DNA of 64,000 nt, from NCBI RefSeq assembly GCF_029714405.1, contig NZ_CP121650.1, positions 7,321,001-7,385,000 of the forward strand, written 5' to 3'. Each line of letters begins with the position of its first letter. The first letter of the stretch is position 1. The position numbers were made by a program, and so were the translations under genes. Positions 35,677 through 45,228 of this stretch are shown here, one piece after another. The notes under the pieces are model-generated. The model worked only from the letters and a program-made list of their open reading frames with translations. It was not told the DNA's origin and searched no databases. This stretch comes from Bradyrhizobium sp. CB82 (GTDB lineage: Bacteria; Pseudomonadota; Alphaproteobacteria; Rhizobiales; Xanthobacteraceae).

Positions 35677-36786
35677 ATGGAAGTTGTTGAACGTGCGCGG
35701 GCGGATGTGCGCTGCTCCGATGCCGGCCGCAAGGGCGCGGGACAGGGTATGAGCGCAGCGTTGCTGCCGATCAAGCCCGCGACCGCGCGCGGCGAGCCCA
35801 TGGTGCTCAATCTCTTCTTCGAGGAAAGGGACGACCGCTGGCTTCCGGGCGACCGGCATCTGCGGCCGCTGCTCAGGCGCCTGCTGCTCGGCAAGCCGTG
35901 GATCAGCGGCCAGCAGCGCGTGTTCCTCAATCTGTGCGCTGGCCTCGACAGGCTCGGCATCCGCTATCGTGTCAATGACTACCGCCATATCCGCCAGCAT
36001 CCTGAGGAGCTCGCCTGCATCATCGGCCGGCCTTTCGTGCTCGACCGGATCGAATGGAAGAATCCGATCCTGCTCGGCGTCGCCATGTACAATCATCCGA
36101 TCGACGATCCGGATCTGCTGACGCGCGCCCCGATCAAACACATCGTGGTCCCCTGCGACTGGTACGTTGAAATGTGCAGGCCCGGCTGGCCGAGTGTCGA
36201 GGCCTGGCCGGTCGGCATCGATACTGATGCCTGGGCGCCCACGCCGGCCACACAGAAGAGCGTCGACGTGCTGCTCTACGACAAGGTCCGCTGGGAACAC
36301 GATCGCTACGAGCGGGAACTGATCGAGCCGATCCGCGCGCATCTGCGCGCGAGCGGCCGCTCGTTCGACGAGATCCGCTACGGCAACTACAAGGAGGATG
36401 ATTATCAGGCCGCGCTCGCGCGTTGCCGGACCATGATCTTCCTGTGCGAGCACGAGAGCCAGGGGATCGCCTGCCAGCAGGCGCTTGCGAGCAACGTGCC
36501 GGTGTTCGCCTGGGATCGCGCCGGCGCCTGGCAGGATCCGAACTACTTTCCGCACAAGGTCAGCTTCGAAGGCGTTTCCTCCGTGCCCTATTGGGACGAG
36601 CGCTGCGGCATGAAATTTGCGCACACGGAAGGTTTCAGGGCGCGCTGGGCGGAGTTCTGGGCACACAGCCAGGCGGACGATTTCAAGCCGCGCGATTACA
36701 TCCTCGACAACCTCACGCTCGAAAAAGGCGCGCTGCACTACTACGAGATCGCGCAGGCCGTAATGCAGCGTCTGTCGACGCGCTAG
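35677..36786 (+). CDS. Glycosyltransferase-like protein of the polysaccharide cluster
   Basis: The protein has the look of a GT-B (family 4-like) glycosyltransferase. An N-terminal segment (SGQQRVFLNLCAGLDRLGIR) resembles the donor-sensing start of GT4 enzymes. The C-terminal half has MIFLCEHESQGIACQQALAS, the EHESQG...QALA signature equivalent to the E-x7-E nucleotide-sugar site, and NVPVFAWDRAGAW. No membrane helix is seen. The start is uncertain: ATG 35677 is given, while ATG 35749 or 35800 would still keep the whole domain. It ends 11 bases before the GH10 gene, so the two are co-transcribed. Confidence 0.75.
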   Translation: MEVVERARADVRCSDAGRKGAGQGMSAALLPIKPATARGEPMVLNLFFEERDDRWLPGDRHLRPLLRRLLLGKPWISGQQRVFLNLCAGLDRLGIRYRVNDYRHIRQHPEELACIIGRPFVLDRIEWKNPILLGVAMYNHPIDDPDLLTRAPIKHIVVPCDWYVEMCRPGWPSVEAWPVGIDTDAWAPTPATQKSVDVLLYDKVRWEHDRYERELIEPIRAHLRASGRSFDEIRYGNYKEDDYQAALARCRTMIFLCEHESQGIACQQALASNVPVFAWDRAGAWQDPNYFPHKVSFEGVSSVPYWDERCGMKFAHTEGFRARWAEFWAHSQADDFKPRDYILDNLTLEKGALHYYEIAQAVMQRLSTR

Positions 36787-36797
36787 GGTGTGCCCAC

Positions 36798-37862
36798 ATG
36801 GCGAGCCTCGACAGACGCGAATTTCTCCTCGGCTCAACCGCGGCGCTCGCTGCGGGTTCATCTGCGGGTGCCCAGACCTCAAAGCAGCTCAGCCGACGTC
36901 CGGGCTATGGCGCCGCGGCCACGTTGTGGGATTTGCAGGCGGATGCGCGGCTCGGCGAAGCCATCAGCAGATATTGCACGCAGGTCGTACCGGTCCTCGA
37001 ACTGAAATGGCCGATGCTGCGGCCTGATCCGCACACCTTTGCATTCGAGCGCGCCGACGCGATCCTGGATTTCGCGAGACGAAATGACCTGACGATGCGC
37101 GGCCACACGCTGGCCTGGTATCACGACATCCCGGACTGGACGACACAGATCAAGGAGACGAAGGCGGCCGAGCGGGCCTTCGTCGATCACATCTCGACCG
37201 TCGTTGCCTATTACAAGGACAAGCTGACCTCGTGGGACGTGGTCAACGAGCCGATCCCCGACAATCCGCGCAAGATCACCGATCGGCGCGACTGCTACTG
37301 GTCGAGTATGCTCGGCGAGCGCTGGATTCCGCTGGCCTTCCGCACGGCGGCGGCTGCCGATCCGTTCGTGAAGCTTGCGATCAACGAGTACGATATCGAG
37401 TCCGCCAAGGACAGTTTCATCGCCAAGCGCGCGGCCTATCGCAACCTGATCCGGGACCTGCTCGATCAGGGCGTTCCGCTGCACGCGGTCGGTTTGCAGT
37501 CACATCTGCATGCCGAGCTCGAGATCGACAAGGATGGACTCGCCGCTTTCGTCGCCGAGATGCGCTCGTGGGGGCTCGAGATCCTCGTCACCGAACTCGA
37601 CGTCGACGATCAGAAGCTGCCCGGCGATCCGGCGCAGCGCGATGCCATCGTGGCAAAGCGCGTGGACGACCTCTTGACGGCGATCACCGCGAGCGGCCCG
37701 CTCAATTCGATCCTGAGCTGGGGCATCTCGGACCGCTACAGCTGGATCAACGGAACGTTCAAGCGGCCCGACAAGCAGCCGAACCGGCCGCTGCCGCTCG
37801 ACGGCAGCTTCCAGCCGAAGCCGCTGATGGACGTTATCAGCAAGTTCGCGAAGGCCGCCTGA
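36798..37862 (+). CDS. Tat-exported GH10 endo-1,4-beta-xylanase-like glycoside hydrolase
   Basis: The 354-residue protein starts with a twin-arginine signal (SLDRREFLLGSTAALAAG). The GH10 barrel follows: ELKWPMLRPDPHTFAFERAD, MRGHTLAWYHDIPDW, the acid/base glutamate in SWDVVNEPI, HAVGLQSHLHAELEIDKDG, and the nucleophile glutamate in LEILVTELDVDD, ending with ILSWGISDRYSWINGTFKRP. It would hydrolyse beta-1,4 linkages outside the cytoplasm. Between a glycosyltransferase and a flippase its likely job is trimming or releasing the cell's own polysaccharide rather than eating plant xylan, but the substrate is not shown. It has no carbohydrate-binding module. Confidence 0.92.
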   Translation: MASLDRREFLLGSTAALAAGSSAGAQTSKQLSRRPGYGAAATLWDLQADARLGEAISRYCTQVVPVLELKWPMLRPDPHTFAFERADAILDFARRNDLTMRGHTLAWYHDIPDWTTQIKETKAAERAFVDHISTVVAYYKDKLTSWDVVNEPIPDNPRKITDRRDCYWSSMLGERWIPLAFRTAAAADPFVKLAINEYDIESAKDSFIAKRAAYRNLIRDLLDQGVPLHAVGLQSHLHAELEIDKDGLAAFVAEMRSWGLEILVTELDVDDQKLPGDPAQRDAIVAKRVDDLLTAITASGPLNSILSWGISDRYSWINGTFKRPDKQPNRPLPLDGSFQPKPLMDVISKFAKAA

Positions 37863-37875
37863 GCGGCTCGCCTTG

Positions 37876-38823
37876 CTATCGCACCGTTCTCGGTGCTTCG
37901 AGCCGGGCGCCATCACCGAAATGATCACTCGGCGCAAGGCTCGGCGCGCGTGAGCGCAGGCGGAACACGTCGCGGATGTCCTCGATCGAGGTCGACGAAT
38001 AGGACTGGATGCAGAGCGCGACCTGCCGGGGCGAAGCGGCGCGCATCATCGCTTCAATCGCCGCGCGGTCGAGCCGCGTGTCCTCCCAGTGCGACACAGC
38101 AATGCTGTCCTCGGTAATCTCATGCGCCGCCAGATGTTTTGGCGAATGGGCGACGAAGTGGCCGTAGAGCAGATATTCGGAGAACTTCTTGCGGCGGCAC
38201 AGCGCCAGGATCCAGTTCGTTCCCGTCGCCGACCTGATCGCATCGGTCATCGCCCGCAGCGAATCCTTGTCCCAGACCAGCGCATTGCCGACATAGTCGT
38301 CCGCCGGGAGGGGCGTGTCGGGCAGCACGCCGAGCAGTTGATCGACGGTGCGCAGCCACAGGCAGTGCAACGGTGTCTCGGCGCCGATCGCACCGCGTGT
38401 GACGAACAGCGGCGCCTTCGCGGAGCCTGCATATTGGCCGACGTCAAACTCCCGGAAGAACAGATTGTCGGAATCCAGGATGCAGACGCGCTGCTCGGAA
38501 GCACCAAGCACGCCCGCGATCTTGACGATCTGCTGGATGTGCCAGCCATGCACCGGAGAGGACAACAGCGACAGCCAGACCTTCCGGTTGCCCCGCCGCA
38601 GGAACGAGGGCGCGGCGAACAGCCATCGCGGCAGATAGCGCGACACCGGCACGATGACGCGCCTCTCGGAAGCGAACCGTGCGAACAGGGGAACGTCCTC
38701 GTCGTTAACGACGACGTAGTGCCTGGTGTATCCCGTTAACCACGTGTCGATGCTCTCGGCGAGCAGCGAGAAGCGCTCGAGATCCTTGGCGTAGCTGGCT
38801 GTCAGCAGTGCAACGGAATGCAT
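37876..38823 (-). CDS. DUF6492-like protein, probable glycosyltransferase
   Basis: The 315-residue protein begins SVALLTASYAKDLERFSLLA, with a nucleotide-sugar-like Rossmann start. It has a DxD motif (CILDSDNLFFREFDVGQYAG) and conserved segments PADDYVGNALVWDKDSLRAM and HEITEDSIAVSHWEDTRLDR. That arrangement fits a GT-A-type glycosyltransferase of the DUF6492 group seen in polysaccharide loci. No signal peptide or membrane helix is seen. It converges with the GH10 gene, 13 bases apart. Confidence 0.7.
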   Translation of the reverse strand: MHSVALLTASYAKDLERFSLLAESIDTWLTGYTRHYVVVNDEDVPLFARFASERRVIVPVSRYLPRWLFAAPSFLRRGNRKVWLSLLSSPVHGWHIQQIVKIAGVLGASEQRVCILDSDNLFFREFDVGQYAGSAKAPLFVTRGAIGAETPLHCLWLRTVDQLLGVLPDTPLPADDYVGNALVWDKDSLRAMTDAIRSATGTNWILALCRRKKFSEYLLYGHFVAHSPKHLAAHEITEDSIAVSHWEDTRLDRAAIEAMMRAASPRQVALCIQSYSSTSIEDIRDVFRLRSRAPSLAPSDHFGDGARLEAPRTVR

Positions 38824-38879
38824 GAACGCGCTCAGGACGAATTATCAGGGGTCATCGCGGGCCAATTTACCGAGGCTGG

Positions 38880-39188
38880 CTACGACGGGGAACTCACTTT
38901 CCAAATCAAGGTAAAGCCCCGCTGTAGCTTCGGTTTGCCGGAGCTGCCACCTGGACAGAATGGGACACTCGGCACGAGCGGTGATGCGGCAAAGGCCCCC
39001 TTCTGCTCGGCGTTGAATGGCTTGGCGGCATCATTCACAGCCCAGGTGCGGCCGTTGAGCGTCATCGACATGGGGCGTTGCACAAATCGACCATGATGGC
39101 CGGCACGGTTATTGGTATCCGCCAAAACAACCAGGGGAAAGCCAAGAACGAGTAAGACGATCAACGCCGTGGAGGCCCTGCAGGGCAT
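38880..39188 (-). CDS. Small secreted protein of unknown function, 102 aa
   Basis: ATG 39188 is chosen because AGGGAGA lies 7 bases upstream and a clean signal peptide (STALIVLLVLGFPLVVLA, cut near ADT) starts there; an upstream in-frame ATG at 39371 would bury it. The mature part (NRAGHHGRFVQRPMSMTLNG, RTWAVNDAAKPFNAEQKGAF) matches no family I know. It has one Cys. It lies next to another small exported protein in the same orientation, and the two may be co-expressed. Confidence 0.6.
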   Translation of the reverse strand: MPCRASTALIVLLVLGFPLVVLADTNNRAGHHGRFVQRPMSMTLNGRTWAVNDAAKPFNAEQKGAFAASPLVPSVPFCPGGSSGKPKLQRGFTLIWKVSSPS

Positions 39189-39270
39189 TTTCCGTCTCCC
39201 TGGTCGTGCAAGAATCCCGCAAGGGCCGCAACGAACAAGCCTTCGAAATCGACTTCGGCAACAAACGCGA

Positions 39271-39564
39271 TCATTGCTTGAGCGTGGGGTGTCGATCCCG
39301 AACCTTTTCACTGCCTGCCAGTAGCTGGTCGTACAATCGGTCGATCTGGCGCGCCTGATCGGGCGTGACATCCTCCAGATGCAACGCTCTCAGCTCACGC
39401 TCAGTTGGCTGGTAATTGTGGCCATTGTGAATCGGCCATGGTCCAACGTGAAGGGGCGAGGCGCCCTCTACGTTGGCCGCAAGCGCTGTGGGAGTACCAA
39501 GAGCAATAATCCTCACCGCCAACAGTGCGTACACGAGAATGGCACGTCGCCTATCAACTATCAT
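39271..39564 (-). CDS. Small secreted protein of unknown function, 97 aa
   Basis: A signal peptide (AILVYALLAVRIIALGTPTA, cut near ALA/AN) precedes a mature part with SPLHVGPWPIHNGHNYQPTE and LRALHLEDVTPDQARQIDRL. GGAG lies 8 bases before ATG 39564. I recall similar short proteins in bradyrhizobia with no known role. The C-terminal half is helical and charged. It is upstream of the 102-aa secreted protein, with about 80 bases between stop and next start. Confidence 0.6.
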   Translation of the reverse strand: MIVDRRRAILVYALLAVRIIALGTPTALAANVEGASPLHVGPWPIHNGHNYQPTERELRALHLEDVTPDQARQIDRLYDQLLAGSEKVRDRHPTLKQ

Positions 39565-39797
39565 TGCGAGTCTCCGTGCCGATGGCTACGGCGAACGATC
39601 GAGCGGCCTCCGACAGGCTCGCTCTTCTTCTTGCGAGATCGATTTGCCGCCGTCTTAATCCAACAACATTATGTGATGGCTTCGTCGCCGCGGGGCGCGA
39701 GCCCGCGCCTATCGCGAAATTGGCGGAGCCTGAGTCTCAGTCGTCCTGGCAATCGATCTTGGGACACGCCGGCAGGATCATGGCGAAGTGCTTCTAG
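39565..39797. other. Intergenic flank left of the IS element
   Basis: No convincing gene. One frame (GFVAAGREPAPIAKLAEPES, QSSWQSILGHAGRIMAKCF) runs up to a stop at the insertion point and could be the tail of a lost gene, but I recognise nothing in it. Confidence 0.3.
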
Positions 39798-39801
39798 CTA
39801 G

Positions 39802-41458
39802 CCCGCATTTTTCACAGCGTTGAGGCGCATCGGGGCGCGAATCAGCGAAAGTTCTTTTGCGAGAAGGACTTTGCGATGATTCAAGGAATGCCCCGATGCC
39901 AACAGAGTGTAGCGCAGAGCAGTTTGATTTTGGAAGGGTTGAAGGTCGGGCTGTGGAAGCGGCCTTTGATGCTGGCCTGGTGACGTCGGATGCCGGAGCG
40001 CTGCTGCTGGGCGCGACGGATCGGGCGATCGATCTGGTGGGTCGCTTTGCGGATTGCTTTCGCGATCATCGTCGTCAGCACCTGATCGAGCATGCGGTCG
40101 GCACGTTGATCGGGCAGCGGGTCTTCGGCATCGCGCTCGGCTATGAAGATCTCAACGACCATGACGAATTGCGGCACGATCCGCTGATGGCGGTGCTTTC
40201 GGGCAAGCTTGCGGCCCGGCGCGGGGACTGCGCACCGGTGGCCGGCAAGTCGACGCTGAACCGGCTGGAGCTGAGCCAAAGCGAACCTTCACGCTATCAC
40301 AAGATCGCCCATGACACGGCGGCGATCGAGGCACTGCCGGTGACGCTGTTCCTGGAGGCGCACACGCGACCGCCGGCGCAGATCATCCTCGATCTCGATG
40401 CCACCGACGACCCGCTGCACGGGCATCAGGAGGGGCGCTTCTTCCACGGCTATTACGACTGCTACTGCTATCTGCCGCTGTACGTGTTCTGCGGCCGGCA
40501 TCTGTTGGCGGCCAAGCTGCGCCCCTCCGACATCGACGCGAGCGCGGGCAGCATCGCGGAGGTCGAGCGGCTTGTCCGGCAGATCCGCGCCCGCTGGCCG
40601 TTCGTGCGCATCGTGCTGCGGGCGGACTCGGGCTTTGCGCGCGAGGCGCTGATGGCGTGGTGCGAGCACAACCGCGTGGACTATCTGTTCGGGCTCGCCC
40701 GCAACACGCGCCTGGTCGCCACGATCGCAGACGAACTGGCAACGGCTCAAGCTGCGGCCGAGAAGACCGGCCGCCCGGCGCGCCGCTTCAAGGACTTCCA
40801 GTGGAGCACGCTCGACACCTGGAGCCGAAGGCGCCGCGTCGTCGCCAAGGCGGAGTGGACGCAGGGCGAGGCCAATCCGCGCTTCGTCGTCACCTCGCTC
40901 AAGCGCAGCGAGGCGGGCGCGCGACAGCTCTATGAGGACATCTACTGCGCCCGCGGCGAGATGGAGAACCGCATCAAGGAGTGCCAGCTCGACCTTTACG
41001 CCGACCGCACTTCCGCAGCGACCATGCGCGCCAATCAGCTCAGGCTGTGGTTCGCCTCGATGGCCTATGTGCTGATCTGTGCCCTGCGGCGCATCGGCCT
41101 GGCTGAAACCACCTTTGCGGATGCCACCTGCGGCACCATCCGCCTCAAGCTCCTCAAGATCGGGGCCCTGGTGCGCATCAGCGTCCGCCGCATCAAGATT
41201 GCCATGGCCTCGGCCTGCCCAGCCGCCCAACAGTGGAGCATCGCCGCGCGCCGCCTGGCCGAAGCCGCCCGAGCCCGCGCCTCGCCGGCCTGACACGCGA
41301 AGCTGCGACGCGCTCAATCGGCGGCATCGTCACCAAGGCCCAACGGAGACACTCAAAACCAAATCGCTATCAGCGCCTTCGGCGCCACGGTCCTTATCGT
41401 CTTCCGCCGATCCACCTCTCCTTCGTCAAAGAGCAATTGGCCATGTGAGAAATGCGGG
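39802..41458 (+). mobile_element. Complete IS1380-family insertion sequence, 1657 bp
   Basis: The terminal inverted repeats CCCGCATTTTTCACA (left) and TGTGAGAAATGCGGG (right) agree at 14 of 15 positions. CTAG at 39798-39801 and at 41459-41462 flanks the element as a 4-bp target duplication, the size expected for IS1380. The transposase is intact, so the insertion may be recent and still active. I see no interrupted gene rejoining across the two CTAGs. Confidence 0.9.
39896..41293 (+). CDS. IS1380-family transposase
   Basis: ATG 39896 is preferred (PTECSAEQFDFGRVEGRAVE), since the upstream frame from 39857 lies in the IS leader. The protein is 465 residues long. The DDE triad can be seen in LDLDATDDPLHG, VLRADSGFAREALMAW and YCARGEMENRIKECQLDLYA. 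The N-terminal region (AGLVTSDAGALLLGATDRAI, HDELRHDPLMAVLSGKLA) is typical of the family. It catalyses cut-and-paste transposition of the element that carries it. No frameshift or stop was found. Confidence 0.93.
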   Translation: MPTECSAEQFDFGRVEGRAVEAAFDAGLVTSDAGALLLGATDRAIDLVGRFADCFRDHRRQHLIEHAVGTLIGQRVFGIALGYEDLNDHDELRHDPLMAVLSGKLAARRGDCAPVAGKSTLNRLELSQSEPSRYHKIAHDTAAIEALPVTLFLEAHTRPPAQIILDLDATDDPLHGHQEGRFFHGYYDCYCYLPLYVFCGRHLLAAKLRPSDIDASAGSIAEVERLVRQIRARWPFVRIVLRADSGFAREALMAWCEHNRVDYLFGLARNTRLVATIADELATAQAAAEKTGRPARRFKDFQWSTLDTWSRRRRVVAKAEWTQGEANPRFVVTSLKRSEAGARQLYEDIYCARGEMENRIKECQLDLYADRTSAATMRANQLRLWFASMAYVLICALRRIGLAETTFADATCGTIRLKLLKIGALVRISVRRIKIAMASACPAAQQWSIAARRLAEAARARASPA

Positions 41459-41555
41459 CTAGAAGGTCGCTTCGATGGCCTTGATGAAACTCGCCCGTCG
41501 CGTCGGATGCGCAACGGCGCGGAAGGGCGCGCACCCCATCAAACGGCGAAGCTCA

Positions 41556-44500
41556 TCACTCCGCGTCGACCTGTTGACGGCCGGAGGCCTCGGTGTCGAG
41601 TTCCTTCAGCAACTGCATCGCTTGCGTCAGATCAAGCGTCAGGAAACCCTCGCTGAACTTGCCGACGATGGGGCCGAGCAGCCGTTCGGCCTGCCCGGCC
41701 TTGCCCGTGTCCCGCCAGAGCCGCGCCAGGCTGATCGAGGTCCTGAGCTCCCAGGACAGCGCACCCTGCTTGCGGGCAACGTCGAGCGAGAGCTCATAGA
41801 GATCCTCTGCGTCACGGGCCGAGGTCGGGCCGCCCTCGGTGAGCGTGATCTCGCCCTGCAACCGATAGACTTCAGCGAGGTAGGAGTGATCACCGGTGCG
41901 CCGCGCGGTTGCCAGCGCGCCGTCGAGCGCACGCAAGGCCGCCTCGCGGAAGCCGGCCTTCGCATAGGCCTCGGCCAAAAGACATCAGAACCAGCAGCCG
42001 GCCAGCCAGGAATCCATCGCCTCGTACTCGTCGAGGCCGACGCGCATCTGGCTGAGGCCCTCGTCGACATCGCCGAGCTGCGTCAGTGCCCAGCCGCGCA
42101 GAATCGCGGCCTGCTGCTTCCAGTGCAGGAAATTGTGTTCGGTGGCGATCATCATGGCGCGGTTGGCGTGATCGCGGGTGCCTTCGACGTCGCGCAGGTG
42201 CTGGCAGAGATAGGCGCCGAACACCAGCGCGAAGGCGAGCGTGAAGGGATGTCGGATCTTCTCGGCGTTGGCGATCGCCTGCTCGCTGTGCTGGCGTGCC
42301 GCATCGGAGCGGCCAAGGAACCACAGGAGATAGCCGAGATAGGATAGCGACACGACGCCGGGATCGGTGCCGTGCCGCACCATCAGGTCGGCGTGCAGAT
42401 CGGGGCTGTAGAGATTGATGCAGCGGCGCAGATGGTGCTGGGCAGCCGCAAAACGCCCGCGATAGAGCATGGTCATCGCAATGGCGCGATGGGCCTCCAT
42501 GAGATAGCCGGCCTTCTGCGCGGGCTGCGCCCGTTCGTTCAGCCGCACGCGCTTGGCGAACTTCAACAGCTCGACGCTGAGATCGTGCGCACGCGTCAGG
42601 TCCGCGCGGATGAAATGGCAGACCCAGAGCCCGCGCGTCGCCGCGAACGCCTTCTCCTCGTCGTCCAGCTGCTGCCCGAGCTCGAGCGCGCGGATGTAGT
42701 TCTCCTCGACCTCCTGCACCGCGTAGCCCTTGGCCGCGATCAGCGCGTTGCCGAGCGCGATGCGCAGATCGAGCTCGATCTCGTCGGCGCCCTGCATGCG
42801 GGCATTGGCCTGGACGACGCCCAGGCCCCGGCGCAGGTGCCCGATTGCCTCCAGGTTGGCGCCGGTCTTCGCGGCCTGCTTGCCGGCCTTGAGCCAGAAG
42901 CTCGCGGCGCCCTCGCTCTGGCCGGATTCGGTCAGATGATGGGCGAGAAGCTCGGGCTCGCGCGCGGTCTTCTCCGGATACATCTCGGCGAGCACCTGGG
43001 CGATCCGCGAATGCAACCTGCGCCGCTCGCTGTGCAACAGGCTGGCATGCGCCGCGTTCTGGATCATCACATGCTTGAACGCGTAGAGCGCATCCGGCGG
43101 GTGGCCATGGCGCACGATCAGGCCTGCTTCCTCCAGATGATCGAGCGCCGCCTCGATCTGGTCGCCCGGCGTGTTGGCGACGGCGTGAAGCGTCTCGTAC
43201 GAGAACTCGCGGCCGATGGTGGCGCCGATCTGCGCGATCTTCTTGAACGGGCCCATGCGGTCGAGGCGCGCCATCAGCGAATCCGTCAGCGTCGCCGGGA
43301 TCGCGAGCTGCCGCCACTCGCCCGACAGCACGTAGCGGCCGTGCCGTTCGGTCAACAGGTTGGATTCGAGGACGGTCTTGGTCAATTCCTCCAGGAACAG
43401 CGGCACGCCGTCGGTCTTGACGATGATCTCCTCGACGACCTCCTTGGGCAGCTCCCGGCCCGCGACGCGCTCGACCAGGGTCGTGCGCAATTGCCGGCTC
43501 AGCCGGTTCAAGACCAGCGTCGTGATGTGCGAATGCGCATTCCAGCTCGGCTGAAACTCCGATCGCGCGGTGATGACGACGAGGATCGGCAGGCCCTGGA
43601 CCTTGTCGACCAGGAGATCGATGACCTCGCGCGAGGTCGGATCGATCCAGTGCAGATCCTCGAAGGCGATCACCAGCGGCTGCGCGCGCGCGAGCCCGAC
43701 CAGATGGTTGACGATGGCGGACACCGTCGCGTCCTTCTGCTGCTGCGGCGACAAATCGAGCGGCGGGTAGCGATCTGCCGTCGGGATCGACAGTAGCGCA
43801 GCGAACAGCGGGGTCACCCGAGCAACGTCGCTTCCCGTGGCGGCTACGACGGCTTCGAGATTGGCGAGCGACGTCGCTGTCGCATCCTCACGGTCGAGCC
43901 CAAGCGCGAATTTGAGCTGCGCGCTAAACGGATAGAACGCGGTTGAGGTATAGTATGGAGAGCATTGGAGCGAGATCTGCCCGTGCCGGTCACCAGCGAT
44001 GGCCGCAAATATCTCCTGCACGATTCGGGACTTGCCGATCCCGGGCTCTCCGAACAGTACCACGACCTGCCCGTCGCCCTGCCTCGCCTGCTGCCAGCGC
44101 GCCGTCAGCAGCGAGACCTCCTCCTCGCGGTTGACCCGCGGCGTCAGCCGCGTGCCCATGGACGCGGCGAAGCGCGTCTCCACCCGCGAAGGCCGCACCA
44201 CGTGCCAGGCCTGGACCTTCTCGGCGAGCCCTTTGAGCGCTTGGACGCCGAGATTGCGGTAGTCGAACTTGCCCTTCAGCAGCGACTGGGTGGAGGCGGA
44301 GATGACCACGCCGTTCGGCGGCGCCAACCCCTGGAGCCGCGCGGCGAGGTTGACGGTTTCGCCGACCGCCGAATCGCGCTCCTCCGTGTCCTGGCCGACG
44401 AGATCGCCGACCACGACGAGGCCGGTGGCGATGCCGATGCGGACCGCCGGCGCATGGCTCAGCGCGCCGCGCGACTCGGTCGCGCGGGCCGTCGACAGCA

Positions 44501-45020
44501 CTCGCACGATCTCGAGCCCGGCGCGCACCGCACGCTCGGCATCATCCTCATGCGCGGTCGGATAGCCGAAATAGACCAGGATGCCGTCGCCGACGAAGCG
44601 GGCGGCAAAACCTTCATAATGCTTGACCACGTGGACGCAGGTTTCGCGGAAGCTCGCGATCATGTCGCGTACGTCTTCGGGATCGAACTGGGCCGAGAGC
44701 GGGGTCGAATCCACCATGTCGCAGAACATGGTGGTTAGCTGCCGGCGCTCGGCGCCGACCTCGGTGCGCGCCGTGGGACGCAGGGCAGGCGGGGGTTCGG
44801 CGGATTCCGGCAAAAGCAGCGTCGCTAATGCCCGGCGTAGCCGCTTGCGATCGCCGAGCGGCAGCCCGAGCTCCGCGAGATCGGCCTCCGTCAGGTCGGA
44901 CATGACGTCGAGATCGAGCCGATGCTGTGCAAAAAGTTCGGTGTATTGGCCGAGCCCCGCGCCCTCAAGCCAGCCTTTCAAACCCGCTTCCGTCGCCGCG
45001 CTCGGCTCCGTCTCCAGCAT
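41556..45020 (-). pseudogene. SAM-adenylate cyclase-ATPase-TPR protein, interrupted by one in-frame TGA
   Basis: From ATG 45020: a SAM domain (LKGWLEGAGLGQYTELFAQH), a class III cyclase catalytic domain (RRQLTTMFCDMVDSTPLSAQ, FVGDGILVYFGYPTAHEDDA), a STAND-type ATPase (VVLFGEPGIGKSRIVQEIF, FEDLHWIDPTS) and a long TPR region. At 41985-41987 the frame meets TGA just after SWLAGCWF, then continues in the same frame as CLLAEAYAKAGFREAAL to 41556. One base change therefore removes the last ~140 residues. The product may still work, since cyclase and ATPase are intact, or this may be a sequence error. No selenocysteine features were seen. The ATPase-to-C-terminus part resembles the headless gene at 271-2439. 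Confidence 0.85.
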
Positions 45021-45184
45021 GCTGCTTCCGTTCGACTGTACACTCCGCCGAAGAGAATATGCCCTCAACCACAAACTTTGAGAGCCAAAACTCCACCTCG
45101 GAGTGGACGCGTTTCACAGTTTTTTGAAGAATAGCTCAACTGGATCGAAAAGGCACGGCATCACGCACACGGAATTTGCTCTCG

Positions 45185-45217
45185 CAAAATCCGGCCTCTC
45201 CCGCGCGCGGGAGAGGC
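45185..45217 (-). terminator. Candidate terminator after the deacetylase gene
   Basis: A perfect palindrome CCTCTCCCGCG/CGCGGGAGAGG at 45195-45216 is followed on the minus strand by CCGGATTTTGC. It lies 12 bases after the stop of the leftward deacetylase gene. The T-tract is short, so this is moderate evidence only. Confidence 0.45.
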
Positions 45218-45228
45218 GAAGCCAGGCC

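Noticed and set aside
39565..41555. A gene split by the IS1380 element
   Set aside because: Joining the flanks at CTAG does not restore a recognisable reading frame on either strand.
41985..41987. TGA read as selenocysteine in the cyclase-family protein
   Set aside because: The position is in a TPR helix with no redox role, and no SECIS-like hairpin was seen just after the codon. A nonsense change or a sequence error is simpler.
42372..43796. 474-codon plus-strand frame opposite the cyclase/ATPase gene
   Set aside because: It is a shadow of the TPR/ATPase coding strand, with low-complexity Arg/Leu composition.
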